From: Desulfobacca sp.
GTDB taxonomy: Bacteria; Desulfobacterota; Desulfobaccia; Desulfobaccales; Desulfobaccaceae
Direction: 5' to 3'
Length of the DNA: 64,000 nt
Assembly: GCA_020725545.1 (NCBI GenBank)
Contig: DYEV01000008.1
Span: 167,930 to 231,929, forward strand
Part shown: positions 16,676-26,256 of the stretch, in pieces
Layout of the letters: every line of letters begins with the position of its first letter
Position numbering within the stretch: position 1 is the stretch's first letter
Translations under genes and position numbers: made by a program
The notes under the pieces: model-generated
Database searches by the model: none
Seen by the model: only the letters and a program-made list of their open reading frames with translations
What the model was told of the DNA's origin: nothing

Positions 16676-16681
16676 TATAAT
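16676..16681 (+). promoter_or_regulatory. Possible -10 element upstream of purB
   Basis: A perfect TATAAT lies at 16676-16681, about 155 bases before purB, in an A/T-rich patch with TTTAATCTATCGTTAAAC. No good -35 box was found at 16-18 bases spacing, so the call is weak. Confidence 0.3.
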
Positions 16682-16836
16682 CCCACCGATCTCTGGTGAC
16701 AAGTCCCGGCCAGAATTTCCAACCGTCAGCCAGCGGCTAAAATCCCTTTGCGAAGCAGAGTTGTTTCTGATAAGAAGGAATCTGGACGAGTCAACGGCCC
16801 GCCCTAATAATACCCCAAAACCCATGAGGTTACGCC

Positions 16837-18132
16837 ATGATCCCCCGTTATAGCCGGCCGCAGATGGCCCGCATCTGGACCGAAGAAAATAAATTTCAGA
16901 CCTGGCTGCAGGTGGAGTTGGCCGCCCTCGAGGCCATGGCCCTGCACGGCCTGGTGCCCAAAGACGCGGTGGCCAATATCCGGGCCAAAGCCCGCTTTGA
17001 GGTGGCCCGCATCGAAGAGATCGAGGCCCAGACCAAGCATGACGTCATTGCTTTTCTTACCAATGTGGCCGAATATGTGGGCGAGGACAGCCGCTATCTC
17101 CATTATGCCCTCACCTCCTCGGACATCCTGGACACTGCCATGGCCCTGCGCCTCCGGGAAGCCGCGGACCTGCTCCTGGCCGACCTGGACCTGATGATGG
17201 CGGTCCTCAAAGAGCGGGCCTACGAATTCAAAAACACCGTCTGCATCGGCCGCTCCCACGGTATTCATGCGGAACCCATTACTTTCGGCCTGAAATTTGC
17301 CCTCTGGTACGCGGAGATGGACCGGCAGCGGGAACGGCTGCTGCGGGCCCGGGAAGTAGTGAGCGTGGGCAAATTCTCCGGAGCCGTCGGGACCCTGGCC
17401 CACCTGCCGCCCCAGGTGGAGGAGACGGCCTGCGCCCTCCTGGACCTGAAACCCGCGCCCTTGGCCACCCAGGTGATTCAGCGGGACCGCTATGCCGAAT
17501 ATTTCACCACACTGGCCCTCATCGGCGGCACGGTGGAGAAGATCGCCGTGGAGATCCGCCACCTGCAGCGCACCGAGGTGCGGGAAGCCGAGGAGTTTTT
17601 CAGCGCCGGGCAGAAAGGCTCCTCCGCCATGCCCCATAAACGCAACCCCATCCTCAGCGAAAACCTCTCAGGCCTAGCCCGGGTGCTCCGGGGCAACGCC
17701 TTGGCCGCCATGGAAAATATGGCCCTCTGGCATGAACGGGACATCAGCCATTCTTCGGTGGAGCGCATCATCGCGCCGGACAGCACCATCCTCCTGGACT
17801 TTATGCTGGCCCGCCTCACCGGTGTCCTGAAAAACCTGTTGGTCTATCCCGAAGCCATGCTCCGGAACCTAAACCTCACCCGGGGGCTGATCTTTTCCCA
17901 ACGCCTGCTCCTGGAGCTGGTCCGTAAAGGCCTGACCCGGGAAGAGGCCTATCTCCTGGTCCAAGGCCCGGCCATGCGGGTCTGGCAGGAGGGCCTGGAC
18001 TTCCCCACCCTCGTCCGCCAGGACCCGGACATCGCCCAACACCTCACCCCCCAGGAGATCGACGCCGTCTTTGATCTGCAGGAGTATCTGCGAAACATCG
18101 ACTATCTCTTAGAGCGGGTTTTTCAGAAATAA
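16837..18132 (+). CDS. purB: Adenylosuccinate lyase
   Basis: This 431-residue enzyme cleaves SAICAR and adenylosuccinate to release fumarate, at two steps of purine synthesis. The fumarase/aspartase signature GSSAMPHKRNPILSENLS (about 267-284) is intact, including the catalytic serine loop. TSSDILDTAMALRLRE (about 91) and GRSHGIHAEPITFG (about 138, with the catalytic histidine) match short bacterial PurB proteins of the Bacillus/Thermotoga type. The start ATG 16837 gives the standard N-terminus MIPRYSRPQMARIW. The next gene, an ABC exporter ATPase, is 105 bases away across a repeat-like GCCCGCCCCACC segment. Confidence 0.96.
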   Translation: MIPRYSRPQMARIWTEENKFQTWLQVELAALEAMALHGLVPKDAVANIRAKARFEVARIEEIEAQTKHDVIAFLTNVAEYVGEDSRYLHYALTSSDILDTAMALRLREAADLLLADLDLMMAVLKERAYEFKNTVCIGRSHGIHAEPITFGLKFALWYAEMDRQRERLLRAREVVSVGKFSGAVGTLAHLPPQVEETACALLDLKPAPLATQVIQRDRYAEYFTTLALIGGTVEKIAVEIRHLQRTEVREAEEFFSAGQKGSSAMPHKRNPILSENLSGLARVLRGNALAAMENMALWHERDISHSSVERIIAPDSTILLDFMLARLTGVLKNLLVYPEAMLRNLNLTRGLIFSQRLLLELVRKGLTREEAYLLVQGPAMRVWQEGLDFPTLVRQDPDIAQHLTPQEIDAVFDLQEYLRNIDYLLERVFQK

Positions 18133-18237
18133 ACGGCCGGTGGTCGGGCAATCCCGACGCCGGGGTCTCGACGGGCTGCCATGAGGTCGTGTTAGCATTA
18201 GCCGGGGAGACAGAAGCCCGCCCCACCGAGGAACCTT

Positions 18238-19203
18238 ATGGCCTCTGCCAACATCATCCACGTAACCGGTCTGAGCAAAAGCTTCGGCTCCCTGAAGGCT
18301 TTGGACAACGTCTCCTTTGTTGTCCGGCAGGGGGAGATCTTTGGCTACTTGGGGCCCAACGGCGCCGGCAAGACCACCACCATCAAGATCCTCTGCGGTC
18401 TCCTGCCCCGGCAGAGCGGCGAAGTCAGTATTGGCGGACTGGATATTGCTGAGGAGCCGGTACGTGTGAAACAACGCCTGGGGGTGGTCCCCGATGAGTC
18501 CAACCTCTATCCGGAACTAACCTGCTTACGCAATTTGGACTATTTAGGCGAGCTCTACGGGCTGAGTCGGGCCGCCCGTCGGGCCCGCGCGACCGAACTG
18601 TTAGGGATTTTCGATCTTACTGATAAGAAGGCAACACCTTTCGGTGCTCTGTCCCGGGGTCTGAAGCGCCGTCTGACCATCGCCGCGGCCCTGGTCCACG
18701 CCCCGGAAATCCTGTTTTTGGATGAACCCACAACCGGTCTGGATGTACCCAGCGCCAAGGCCTTGCGGGCTCTCATCCAACGGATCAATCAGCAGGACGG
18801 GGTCACCGTCTTTCTGACCACTCACAACCTCTTTGAGGCGGAAGCCCTCTGTCATTATGTCCAGATCATCCATAAGGGCCAGGCGCTGGCGGCCGGCACA
18901 GCCCAGGAAATCCGCCAACGGGTGACCGGCCGAAAAACCCTGGAAGTGACTTTCGATGGACCGGTGCCCGGAGACTGGTGGCAGGTGCCAGGATATCGGG
19001 GCCGACCGCCGGCACCGGTGAACGGCCGTTGGCATCTGGAAACCGCTGGCCAGGAGTTGCACCAGGTTTTAGCCTTCCTGTTGGTCCGGGCCGAGGCGGC
19101 GGGGGTAAAAATCATTGATTTGGAGGCCGGCGGCGCCAATCTGGAGGAGGCCTTCTTGGCCATCCTGCAGGAGCAACGGCCAGGCAAGGAGGAGAACCCT
19201 TGA
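18238..19203 (+). CDS. ABC transporter ATP-binding protein (ABC-2 exporter type)
   Basis: This 321-residue ATPase has Walker A GPNGAGKTTTIKIL (about 38-51), a signature region FGALSRGLKRRLTIA (an unusual LSRG in place of LSGG), Walker B EILFLDEPTTGLD and the H-loop FLTTHNLFEAE. The C-terminal ~90 residues form the extra domain often seen in DrrA/NatA-type drug or Na+ exporters. The stop overlaps the permease start by four bases (19200-19203), so the two genes are co-translated. The substrate could be a drug, ion or lipid. The ATG 18238 follows GAGGAACCTT, which gives a usable ribosome-binding site. Confidence 0.92.
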   Translation: MASANIIHVTGLSKSFGSLKALDNVSFVVRQGEIFGYLGPNGAGKTTTIKILCGLLPRQSGEVSIGGLDIAEEPVRVKQRLGVVPDESNLYPELTCLRNLDYLGELYGLSRAARRARATELLGIFDLTDKKATPFGALSRGLKRRLTIAAALVHAPEILFLDEPTTGLDVPSAKALRALIQRINQQDGVTVFLTTHNLFEAEALCHYVQIIHKGQALAAGTAQEIRQRVTGRKTLEVTFDGPVPGDWWQVPGYRGRPPAPVNGRWHLETAGQELHQVLAFLLVRAEAAGVKIIDLEAGGANLEEAFLAILQEQRPGKEENP

Positions 19204-19931
19204 AGCAATGGCGCCGGGCCCTGGCCATCAGTCGCAAAGACATTGTCAGCTATTATGGCAAGCCGCCGCTCATCACTTGGGGGTTGATGTTCCCCGGGGT
19301 GCTGCTGCTCTCCATTTATCTGAAGGATCCGGGCACCTATCTGCAGGTCTCCCCTGGCATTGTGGCCATGACGCTGCTGTTTGCCAGCACCTCCATGTCG
19401 GCTATTGTCATCACCTTTGAAAAACGGGCCGGCACGTTCCAACGTCTACTTCTGGCTCCCCTGCATCTGGACACCATCATTTTGGGCAAGACCCTGAGCG
19501 CGGCGGCCTACGGTCTGGCTACCACCCTGATCCTGGTCCTGGCCCTGGCCATTTTGCTGGGGCTGCGCCTCACCGTCCCCGGCCTTTTTGCCATCGGCCT
19601 GCTCCTGGGGGCCGTCCTCTTTGCCCTCATGGGCCTGATTGCCTCCATGGTGGTCAAAGAGGTCTTTGAGGCCATGACCCTGATGAACTTTTTCCGTTTC
19701 CCCCTCCTCTTTATCAGCGGGGTTTTTATGCCCTGGGCCAAGCTGCCGGCCTGGCTCAAACCCCTGGCGTGGCTGTCGCCCTTGACCCATATCGTGGAAC
19801 TCCTGGAATACGGCCTCACCGGGCGCAGTCATTTTCCCTCTCCCTGGCTGCCTCTGGGAGCCAGTCTGGCCTTTCTCGTCCTGGCTGCTGGGGCGGCCCA
19901 TGTTACCTTTCAACGCCGGGCCTATCTCTAA
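19200..19931 (+). CDS. ABC-2 type transporter permease
   Basis: This 243-residue membrane protein has about six helices. It matches the ABC-2 permease family (DrrB/NodJ-like): an N-terminal amphipathic segment RRALAISRKDIVSYYGKPPL, a long TM region, and LMNFFRFPLLFISGVFMPW followed by LPAWLKPLAWLSPLTHIVEL, a family-typical stretch near residues 160-200. It pairs with the ATPase upstream to form an exporter, probably as a dimer. TTG is the start codon. It converges on the LctP-like permease. Confidence 0.9.
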   Translation: MKQWRRALAISRKDIVSYYGKPPLITWGLMFPGVLLLSIYLKDPGTYLQVSPGIVAMTLLFASTSMSAIVITFEKRAGTFQRLLLAPLHLDTIILGKTLSAAAYGLATTLILVLALAILLGLRLTVPGLFAIGLLLGAVLFALMGLIASMVVKEVFEAMTLMNFFRFPLLFISGVFMPWAKLPAWLKPLAWLSPLTHIVELLEYGLTGRSHFPSPWLPLGASLAFLVLAAGAAHVTFQRRAYL

Positions 19932-20018
19932 GGAGGTTGTTGCCAAAGTGAGGTGGAGGACGGCGGCTTTGCCCCCTGTTCCCCCTGGCTGGAAGCCTGT
20001 CGAGACCTGCTGAATAAC

Positions 20019-21515
20019 CTAAGCGGCGGCCCAGACGAGCAGGCCTAGGACCAGGGAGGCCAGGATGCCCAGGGGGATGGTCAGGCGCAAGATGGCGCCT
20101 TCCTGACCTACGGCGCCGCACATGGGGGTGGCGATGGCAATCTTGAAAGGGGAGGAGATGGAGCCGACGGCCGAACCCACCGTCAGACCCGCCGCCAAGG
20201 TCGTGGCCGAGACACCCAACAGCGGCGCGGCCTGCACCTGGAGGTCGCCAAACAGCATGAGGGAAGCTACGCCGTAGCCCGTGAGGAAGGTGCCCACCCA
20301 GCCCAATAGGGGCACGAAGAGGGGATACCAGCTCCCGGTCAGGTCTTTCAGGCCGGTAGCCAGAACGACCGGGATGTTGTAGGTTTGGTTCATGGAGCCG
20401 AAGTCAACAGAATAGCCAGAATAGGCAAGCACCTGCCCCATGGCGCCGAACAGACCCATGGCCACTAGGGCCCGCCAGCCCTTGCTCAACCCCGCGGTCC
20501 AGATCTGCCGCCACTCTTCCGGGGTCACCTGGAGCAGCCGCACTGCCAGCCACAGAGCCACGAAGAGATAAAGATAGGCCGAAAAAAACGGCGTGAAGGT
20601 TATGGGGTGGCTGGAAATTACCGCCACGGTAAAGGTCAAACGCCGCCGGGTCAGTTCCTCCAGCCAGGGGACGGTGTTCACCAGCAGCAGGGGCAGCAGG
20701 ATCGCAGCAAAGGGCGCCAGATCCGCCAGGAGCCGCCGGTCCGGCGCGGCCGGGTGCTCCTCCCCCCGCCATAACAGCAAGCCCACCAGAATGAGCCCCC
20801 CCACCATCCCGGAGATGGCAATTCCCAACCAGAGAGCCGCGGCCAGGGTGGCCAGGCTCACCACCAAAGCGCAGCCCAGGAGATAAGGCAGGCGGCGCCA
20901 GGCTTCCCAGGGTTCGGGGAGGAAAAAGGGCAGGCACAACGCCATGAGGACTGTAGCCGGCACCGACAGCCAGGCCGCGGCCACGCCTAAGTCAGTGTAT
21001 GGCAGACCCGTCACCAAGGCCAATACGGTAATAATGATCCCCGCCATTTCAATGCTCATCAGGCCGGCATAGCCGATGATGGACAGGGCCGCGGCCCCCA
21101 TGGGGCGGACGCCGGTGAGGGTCAGCATGGGCGCCACCATGGGCTCGGCAATGATGCTGGCCCCTTCAAAAAAATTGGCCAACCCCAGGGTGATGAGCAT
21201 TTGTTGGGCCAACGGACGGGACAGGCCGCTCAGCAGCCAGGCTACCAGGCGCGCCAGGGAGCCGCTCACCACCAGAAGTTGGGAAAAAAGGATTCCTAGG
21301 AAAACGACCGCCAGAAGGGGCAGGGTGGTCAAAATGCCGTCCAAGGTGGCCATGGCGATGACGGTCCAGGAAGTCTGGAAGGCTACGGCCGTCAAACCGG
21401 CCACATAGACAAAGCCATAAATGGCCAATTCCAGGGCCGAACGCCGGAACCACATCGCCAGCGCTGCCAGGAGCAGCACCGGCGTCCAGGACAGCAGAAA
21501 AGGGAAGATGGGCAT
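20019..21515 (-). CDS. LctP-type (lactate permease family) membrane transporter
   Basis: About 498 residues with about 12 hydrophobic helices. Similarity to the L-lactate permease family shows in LANFFEGASIIAEPMVAPML near residue 120, TFLTGYGVASLMLFGDLQVQ near 410, and SAVGSISSPFKIAIATPMCG near 450, which correspond to the paired family motifs of the two structural halves. Members take up lactate or glycolate with protons; the residues here are diverged, so the substrate may differ. I chose the ATG 21515 with AAGG upstream; a TTG at 21539 is also in frame. The lipoprotein gene ends 28 bases upstream of this start, on the same strand, so the two may form an operon. Confidence 0.75.
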   Translation of the reverse strand: MPIFPFLLSWTPVLLLAALAMWFRRSALELAIYGFVYVAGLTAVAFQTSWTVIAMATLDGILTTLPLLAVVFLGILFSQLLVVSGSLARLVAWLLSGLSRPLAQQMLITLGLANFFEGASIIAEPMVAPMLTLTGVRPMGAAALSIIGYAGLMSIEMAGIIITVLALVTGLPYTDLGVAAAWLSVPATVLMALCLPFFLPEPWEAWRRLPYLLGCALVVSLATLAAALWLGIAISGMVGGLILVGLLLWRGEEHPAAPDRRLLADLAPFAAILLPLLLVNTVPWLEELTRRRLTFTVAVISSHPITFTPFFSAYLYLFVALWLAVRLLQVTPEEWRQIWTAGLSKGWRALVAMGLFGAMGQVLAYSGYSVDFGSMNQTYNIPVVLATGLKDLTGSWYPLFVPLLGWVGTFLTGYGVASLMLFGDLQVQAAPLLGVSATTLAAGLTVGSAVGSISSPFKIAIATPMCGAVGQEGAILRLTIPLGILASLVLGLLVWAAA

Positions 21516-21543
21516 TGGCCTTGATCCAGTCAGCGCCAACCAC

Positions 21544-22005
21544 TCAGGGCTGCAAGAGGTGGTCGGAGCGGCATTCCAGGACCACGGTGGCCCGGGACAA
21601 GGTGGTGCCGGCCGCCGGCAGCTGCAGGGAACCCAGGGCCTTGCCCAAACAGGCCTCCAGAGATTTCAGCGGCGGGTCCACAAGTTTGGTCCAGACCACT
21701 TTGCCGCTGCCGCTGAGATTAAAGCGCAGGGTCAGTTGGGCCGGGACCTTGCCGAGGCGCTGATATTCCCCCTGCAGGCACGTGGCCACGGCCGGCAGCA
21801 CGGCCGTGAAGGCTTCTCGCACTGCCTCCGGGGGATAATCGCCTTGGACCTTCAGTTCCGCCACAGACACCTGCAAGATGGCCTCGGGCCGGCCAGACTC
21901 CTCCGGCTGCCCCAGCGTCTGAGCCGCCGACGGCCAGACCTGGCAGCTGCTGACCAGCAGGACGGACAGCAGCAAGATCAGCAAAATCCATCTCCCCTTG
22001 GACAT
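21544..22005 (-). CDS. Lipoprotein with AgmX/PglI-like C-terminal domain
   Basis: About 153 residues. A signal peptide WILLILLLSVLLVSSCQ ends in a lipobox with the cysteine at about 21, so the mature protein is a lipoprotein. The rest resembles the AgmX/PglI C-terminal domain found in Myxococcota and Desulfobacterota: QLTLRFNLSGSGKVVW, LVDPPLKSLEACLGKALGSL and a closing LPAAGTTLSRATVV. This domain is thought to be a small TonB-C-like fold. The start ATG 22005 follows AAAGGA; a GTG at 22020 is the alternative. Function unknown. It lies upstream of the LctP-like permease on the same strand. Confidence 0.72.
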   Translation of the reverse strand: MSKGRWILLILLLSVLLVSSCQVWPSAAQTLGQPEESGRPEAILQVSVAELKVQGDYPPEAVREAFTAVLPAVATCLQGEYQRLGKVPAQLTLRFNLSGSGKVVWTKLVDPPLKSLEACLGKALGSLQLPAAGTTLSRATVVLECRSDHLLQP

Positions 22006-22020
22006 GCCACATCCTTTCAC

Positions 22021-22541
22021 CCGGCTGATAGAATGGTGTGCTTATTATAACCCAAATTGGGCGATTTGTCGCAGCAATCTTTAGATTACGCTAAGTTACT
22101 GCTACCAATCGGGTCGTTCTGAGCGCCGGCTAAAACCTGCGGCTACCCGGCGATTGCTCAACAATCACTCAATTTAGGTATAAACCACTGGCAGGAGGAG
22201 ATGGCAAGATTTTCCTGACAAGCACAGCAAGTCCGAGGGGAGGACGAATCGCCGCCAACATCGTTTAGTAGGATGGCGACGCCCGGCGCGCCGGCGGACT
22301 GCCCCAGCGGGGAGGGAAATGTCACTCTCCCCGGCAATCTTCTGACAATTGCCCAGCAGCCAAGCACGAGCCCGACACTCATCCCATAATTTCTGAGTTA
22401 GGGTCCTTGCTAAAAAGATTCGATGGTCTCCGGGCAACACCCCTCGCCTGGAAGCCCATGACTGCCTGCCGGGCGCCATGCCTCAGCGCGCCCCCGGTCC
22501 GGGGGAACGGCGGTTTTGCGACCGGCATGGTTCTTGCAAAT
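22021..22541. other. Intergenic region without a recognised gene
   Basis: About 520 bases between the lipoprotein gene and the MerR regulator, both on the minus strand. Frames are short and show no family signature. A perfect palindrome CCCCCGGTCCGGGGG sits at about 22491-22505 and could end the MerR transcript, but there is no U-tract after it. Confidence 0.5.
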
Positions 22542-22826
22542 TTAAGAGTTTATTACCAACTTTTTGCCGTTGCCTTTGCCGTTCAAGGTCCTCAACCGCA
22601 TCCGCACCCCCAAATTGGTGAGATGCTCTTCCTCAAGGAGTTTTTTGATGGTCTCGATGAGTTCAACTTCTTCCAGGCTGTATTCCCGCCGCTTTGAATA
22701 TGTCCGACTCGGTTGCAGGTATTCATGAAACGTCTTTTCCCAATAGCGCAGGGTTGATTTTTTGACACCCGTCAATTTAGCCACCTGATCAATGCTCAAC
22801 AGAATATTCTTGCCGATCTCCTGCAT
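22542..22826 (-). CDS. MerR-family transcriptional regulator, short form
   Basis: This 94-residue protein is essentially only a MerR-type winged helix-turn-helix: LLSIDQVAKLTGVKKSTLRYW (helix-turn-helix, about 10-30), then the wing region with YSKRREYSLEEVELIETI (about 43-60). The C-terminus has a short basic helix and no effector-binding domain or metal-binding cysteines. Such stand-alone DNA-binding proteins are common in Desulfobacterota, often near signalling genes. It is divergent from the histidine kinase gene across 382 bases. Targets unknown. Confidence 0.85.
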   Translation of the reverse strand: MQEIGKNILLSIDQVAKLTGVKKSTLRYWEKTFHEYLQPSRTYSKRREYSLEEVELIETIKKLLEEEHLTNLGVRMRLRTLNGKGNGKKLVINS

Positions 22827-23172
22827 CCCAAGCCTCCTTTCGGGATTATTGAGCCATATCCGTCATTTCTTGTCAGTGCTTTGTTCTCTTATCGAATCAG
22901 TGGGGTTATAACTTGAGGGAAGAAGGAAGATTCTTTGAGATTATATCAGCGTCCGGTGCGGTGGGGGGGGTGACATCCCCTCTGGAACGGCGCCTACCCC
23001 TCTCAAACTCTATGTGTTCACCTAAAGTATGGCGCTTTTCTCTTGCCCTCATTCATGGGATGGTATCGCCGTTGCCGGGGAGGGTACGGAATCTGGGTTT
23101 ATCCCCCTAAACTTATTTAAAAAAGAATTCCTTTTCCTGAGAAATAATCTCTTTTCATTTTTGTGACGATAA

Positions 23173-23181
23173 TGTTATAAT
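23173..23181 (+). promoter_or_regulatory. Extended -10 promoter element for the histidine kinase gene
   Basis: TGTTATAAT at 23173-23181 is an extended -10 (TGn before TATAAT), 28 bases before the kinase start. The -35 region (around TTTCAT) is poor, which is usual when an extended -10 is present. Confidence 0.5.
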
Positions 23182-23208
23182 CGGGAAAAAAGTTGTCATG
23201 CTCGGCCT

Positions 23209-26097
23209 ATGAATAAGCATCATAGTTGCCTCAATACCCGTGCCGTCATCGAATACTTCCAGGAAAAATTCCCGGCAGAGGTGCCCCGGCTTGTGCAGGG
23301 ATTGGGGCCGGAGGTGGAAATCCTGCCCGATCCTTTGGCTTTTCTCATGGAGTCCAATAATTGGGTCTCCAGCGACGTCGTTATCCGCCTTTTTGAAAAC
23401 GCCAAAAAACTCACCGGCGACGATCAGATCCTTGAGGAGATCGGTTTTGAATCTGCGGCCCGGAAGAAATTTAGTTATATCCAGCGAATCCTGCTCTTCG
23501 CCTATCGCAATCCCCGGCGCAGCTTGAAACGCATCCAGGCCATTAACGACAAGTTCAACAAGAACAAGACGATAGAGGTCGTCGAAACCACGCGCGATGC
23601 CGCGGTCATTCGCCTCCACTGGTTCCCGGAAATTCCCGCCACCAAAGATTTCTGTTTGTTTAATCAAGGGGTTTACAAAGGCCTGCCCACGGTCTGGGAC
23701 CTGCCGCCAGCGGACGTCCAGGAGACCAAGTGTTTTTTCGAGGGAGATGATTACTGCGAGTACCACTGCCAGTGGCAGATGAAACCTCTCTTCCAGAGCC
23801 TGACGAACCTCTTCACCCCCTGGCGGGCCTTGCGCCTCTCCCTGGAGGAAATGGAGCGGGATAAAGAGACGTTGCGGCAGAAGTTTGACGAAGTGCACAA
23901 GCTCTATCTGCAGCTCCAGAAAACCAACCTGGAATTGGAGCAGGCCAACGTTGAACTCAATCTCAAACAGGAGTTGCTGCAACAGAACCTCCATGAAATC
24001 AATAGGTTGAATATTCAGCTGCAGGAACGCAATATCGAACTCAAGGAAAAGATCAACAAACTGGAATGCCTCCAGGATACCGGGAGTAAAATCCTCTCTG
24101 TTCTGGACCGGGATGAGCTTTTCCAGGTCACCCTGCGGGCCCTGAGAAATTATGCCCGTTTGCATCGGGCCGGCATCTTTCTGGTGGATGGCAAGAGCCG
24201 CCTCCTGCGCTTCGGCCATGCCGTCGGCATTGATGAAGAGACGCAAAGGCGGCTGCAGGACTACCAGTTGCCCCTCTCCAAGGTGGATAACCTGATCGTG
24301 CGGGTGTATAACTCGGGCAATGCCGTCACCATCAATGACGTCAGTGAAAGTAATTTAAACAAAACTAACCCGTTACTCCAGTTGTTTCAGCCCCGGGCGA
24401 TCATCGTGGCCCCCTTGACCTCCCAGGGCATGGTCAGCGGCGTCCTGTTGGCCGATCGTCGCCCCGAAGACGGCGCTTTTACCGAAAGTGACAAGGATTT
24501 TATTGTCAGCTTCGCCAACCAGATCGCCATCGCCTGGGCCAATGCCGAGTTGATCCGCCAGAAAGACGAATCCGAACGCCATCTACGGCGCATGTTTGAG
24601 AATGCCCAGGTCGGTATCCTGAAAATCGACGCCCAGAATCTCATTCAGGAGGCCAACCCCCGGATGAAGGTCCTGTGCGGCGCCGAAGAATTGGTGGGAT
24701 ACCATATCTATGACTTTTTAAATGCCGACAACCAGAAAAAATTTCAAAGGATCATCGCTGCGAATCGGGCCGGCCAACCGAGCCAGGAAGAGCTGGAAAT
24801 CCTGTCAAAAAACAAGCCGGCGGTGACCGTGCTCCTCAGTTCCGTGCCCACCTTTGATGAAGATCAGCGCTATACCGGCTGTGAAGCCATTGTCACCGAT
24901 CTGAGCGAAACCAAAAAGATGCAGCGGCAGCTCATCCAGTCTCAGAAAATGGAAGCCTTGGGGACCATGGCCGGCGGCTTTGCCCATGAATTTAAAAATA
25001 TCCTGCAGGCCATCAAGCTGTGGACCGAGGGAGCCTTGGCGGATCTGCCCCAGGATTCCGAGGTCCATACCAACTTGACCCGGGTCTTGCAATCCATTAA
25101 TAAGGGCACCGACACGGTGTATCAGATCCTCCTCTTCAGCCGGGATCAGAAACCGGAACTCAAACCCATCAAACTGAGCGACATCATTGAAGACGGCCTG
25201 AAGATGGTCCGGGCCGCGTTGCCCACCTCCATTATCATCCAAGCGGATATCGATCCCAACGCCGGTTATATCCTGGGAGACTCGGTGCGCATGCATCAGG
25301 TCCTCCTAAACTTGTGCACCAACGCGGCCCACGCCATGCGGGACAAGATCGGCCGCCTCAACGTCTCGCTGCAAAACCTCCAGGTCGAACCCCGCGTCAA
25401 AGGCCGCTGGCAGCATGTCAAACCCGGCCCTTACGTGCAGCTCGTCGTCCAGGATAATGGCATCGGCATGGATAGCCAGACCATGGAGCGCATCTTTGAG
25501 CCCTTTTTTACCACTAAAGAGCAGGGCGAGGGCACGGGGATGGGCCTGTCCACAGTGCATGGCATCGTCGAAGATCACGGCGGCAGCATCGATGTGGAGA
25601 GTGCGCCCGGCGCCGGCACCACCTTCCGCATCCTCTTCCCCCGCTGCGCCCCTCAGGAACTGGAGCTGGAACTGCCGCGCGTCGAGTCGCCCAAACCCAT
25701 TATCATGCCCACCGGCACCGAGCGCATCCTCTTTGTTGACGATGAACTGACTCTGACCGAGATCGTCAAAAAGATGCTGGAACGCCTGGGGTATGAGGTG
25801 GTGGCCAAGTCCAGCAGCCGGGAAGCCTTGGCCCTGTTTCAGGCCCAACCCGAAAGTTTTGATCTGGTCATCGCCGACCAGACCATGCCTCACATGACGG
25901 GGGTCGCTCTGGCCCACGAGATCAGCCGCATCCGCCCAGACCTGCCCATTATCCTCTGTACCGGCATGATCGACAGCCAAAAGCTGGACAAACAAGCCGC
26001 CGGCATCAGGGAAATCCTCACCAAACCAGTGACCATCAGTAAATTGGCCCAAGTGGTCCGCCAAACCCTCGACAGCCAGGTCGTATCCCTGCATTGA
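23209..26097 (+). CDS. Hybrid sensor histidine kinase (N-terminal sensor-coil-GAF-PAS-HisKA-HATPase-REC)
   Basis: This 962-residue protein is soluble, with no membrane segment. Residues 1-190 form a sensor-like domain ending in CFFEGDDYCEYHCQW, a Cys/His-rich stretch similar to V4R/heme-associated sensor regions. A leucine-rich coiled coil spans about 205-290. A GAF domain spans about 295-445 and a PAS domain about 455-570. The HisKA domain has FAHEFKNIL with the phospho-acceptor at His593. The HATPase shows NLCTNAAHAMRD, DNGIGM and GTGMGLSTVHGIV. The C-terminal REC domain (about 835-955) has VDDE and phospho-acceptor Asp890 in IADQTM. It should sense a cytoplasmic ligand or redox state and phosphorylate a separate partner, perhaps through the REC domain. 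No dedicated response regulator is adjacent. Confidence 0.93.
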   Translation: MNKHHSCLNTRAVIEYFQEKFPAEVPRLVQGLGPEVEILPDPLAFLMESNNWVSSDVVIRLFENAKKLTGDDQILEEIGFESAARKKFSYIQRILLFAYRNPRRSLKRIQAINDKFNKNKTIEVVETTRDAAVIRLHWFPEIPATKDFCLFNQGVYKGLPTVWDLPPADVQETKCFFEGDDYCEYHCQWQMKPLFQSLTNLFTPWRALRLSLEEMERDKETLRQKFDEVHKLYLQLQKTNLELEQANVELNLKQELLQQNLHEINRLNIQLQERNIELKEKINKLECLQDTGSKILSVLDRDELFQVTLRALRNYARLHRAGIFLVDGKSRLLRFGHAVGIDEETQRRLQDYQLPLSKVDNLIVRVYNSGNAVTINDVSESNLNKTNPLLQLFQPRAIIVAPLTSQGMVSGVLLADRRPEDGAFTESDKDFIVSFANQIAIAWANAELIRQKDESERHLRRMFENAQVGILKIDAQNLIQEANPRMKVLCGAEELVGYHIYDFLNADNQKKFQRIIAANRAGQPSQEELEILSKNKPAVTVLLSSVPTFDEDQRYTGCEAIVTDLSETKKMQRQLIQSQKMEALGTMAGGFAHEFKNILQAIKLWTEGALADLPQDSEVHTNLTRVLQSINKGTDTVYQILLFSRDQKPELKPIKLSDIIEDGLKMVRAALPTSIIIQADIDPNAGYILGDSVRMHQVLLNLCTNAAHAMRDKIGRLNVSLQNLQVEPRVKGRWQHVKPGPYVQLVVQDNGIGMDSQTMERIFEPFFTTKEQGEGTGMGLSTVHGIVEDHGGSIDVESAPGAGTTFRILFPRCAPQELELELPRVESPKPIIMPTGTERILFVDDELTLTEIVKKMLERLGYEVVAKSSSREALALFQAQPESFDLVIADQTMPHMTGVALAHEISRIRPDLPIILCTGMIDSQKLDKQAAGIREILTKPVTISKLAQVVRQTLDSQVVSLH

Positions 26098-26198
26098 GCC
26101 CCAGGGTGGCCAATTCCGGAGCGCAGTCTGCCACCCTCATCCCGCTTCGGCTGCCATGCCACCTTCTCCGAGCAGAGCTGCGGCAGGCGGAAATGGTA

Positions 26199-26227
26199 TT
26201 GACAGCTACTGGAAAAAACGATAAAAA
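26199..26227 (+). promoter_or_regulatory. Sigma70-type promoter of ilvE
   Basis: A perfect TTGACA at 26199-26204 and TAAAAA at 26222-26227 are 17 bases apart, about 30 bases upstream of the ilvE start. The -35 box is perfect and the -10 box is weaker, within an A-rich stretch. Confidence 0.6.
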
Positions 26228-26256
26228 TTGATGTTAATTTGCACGGGGAGTGACGT

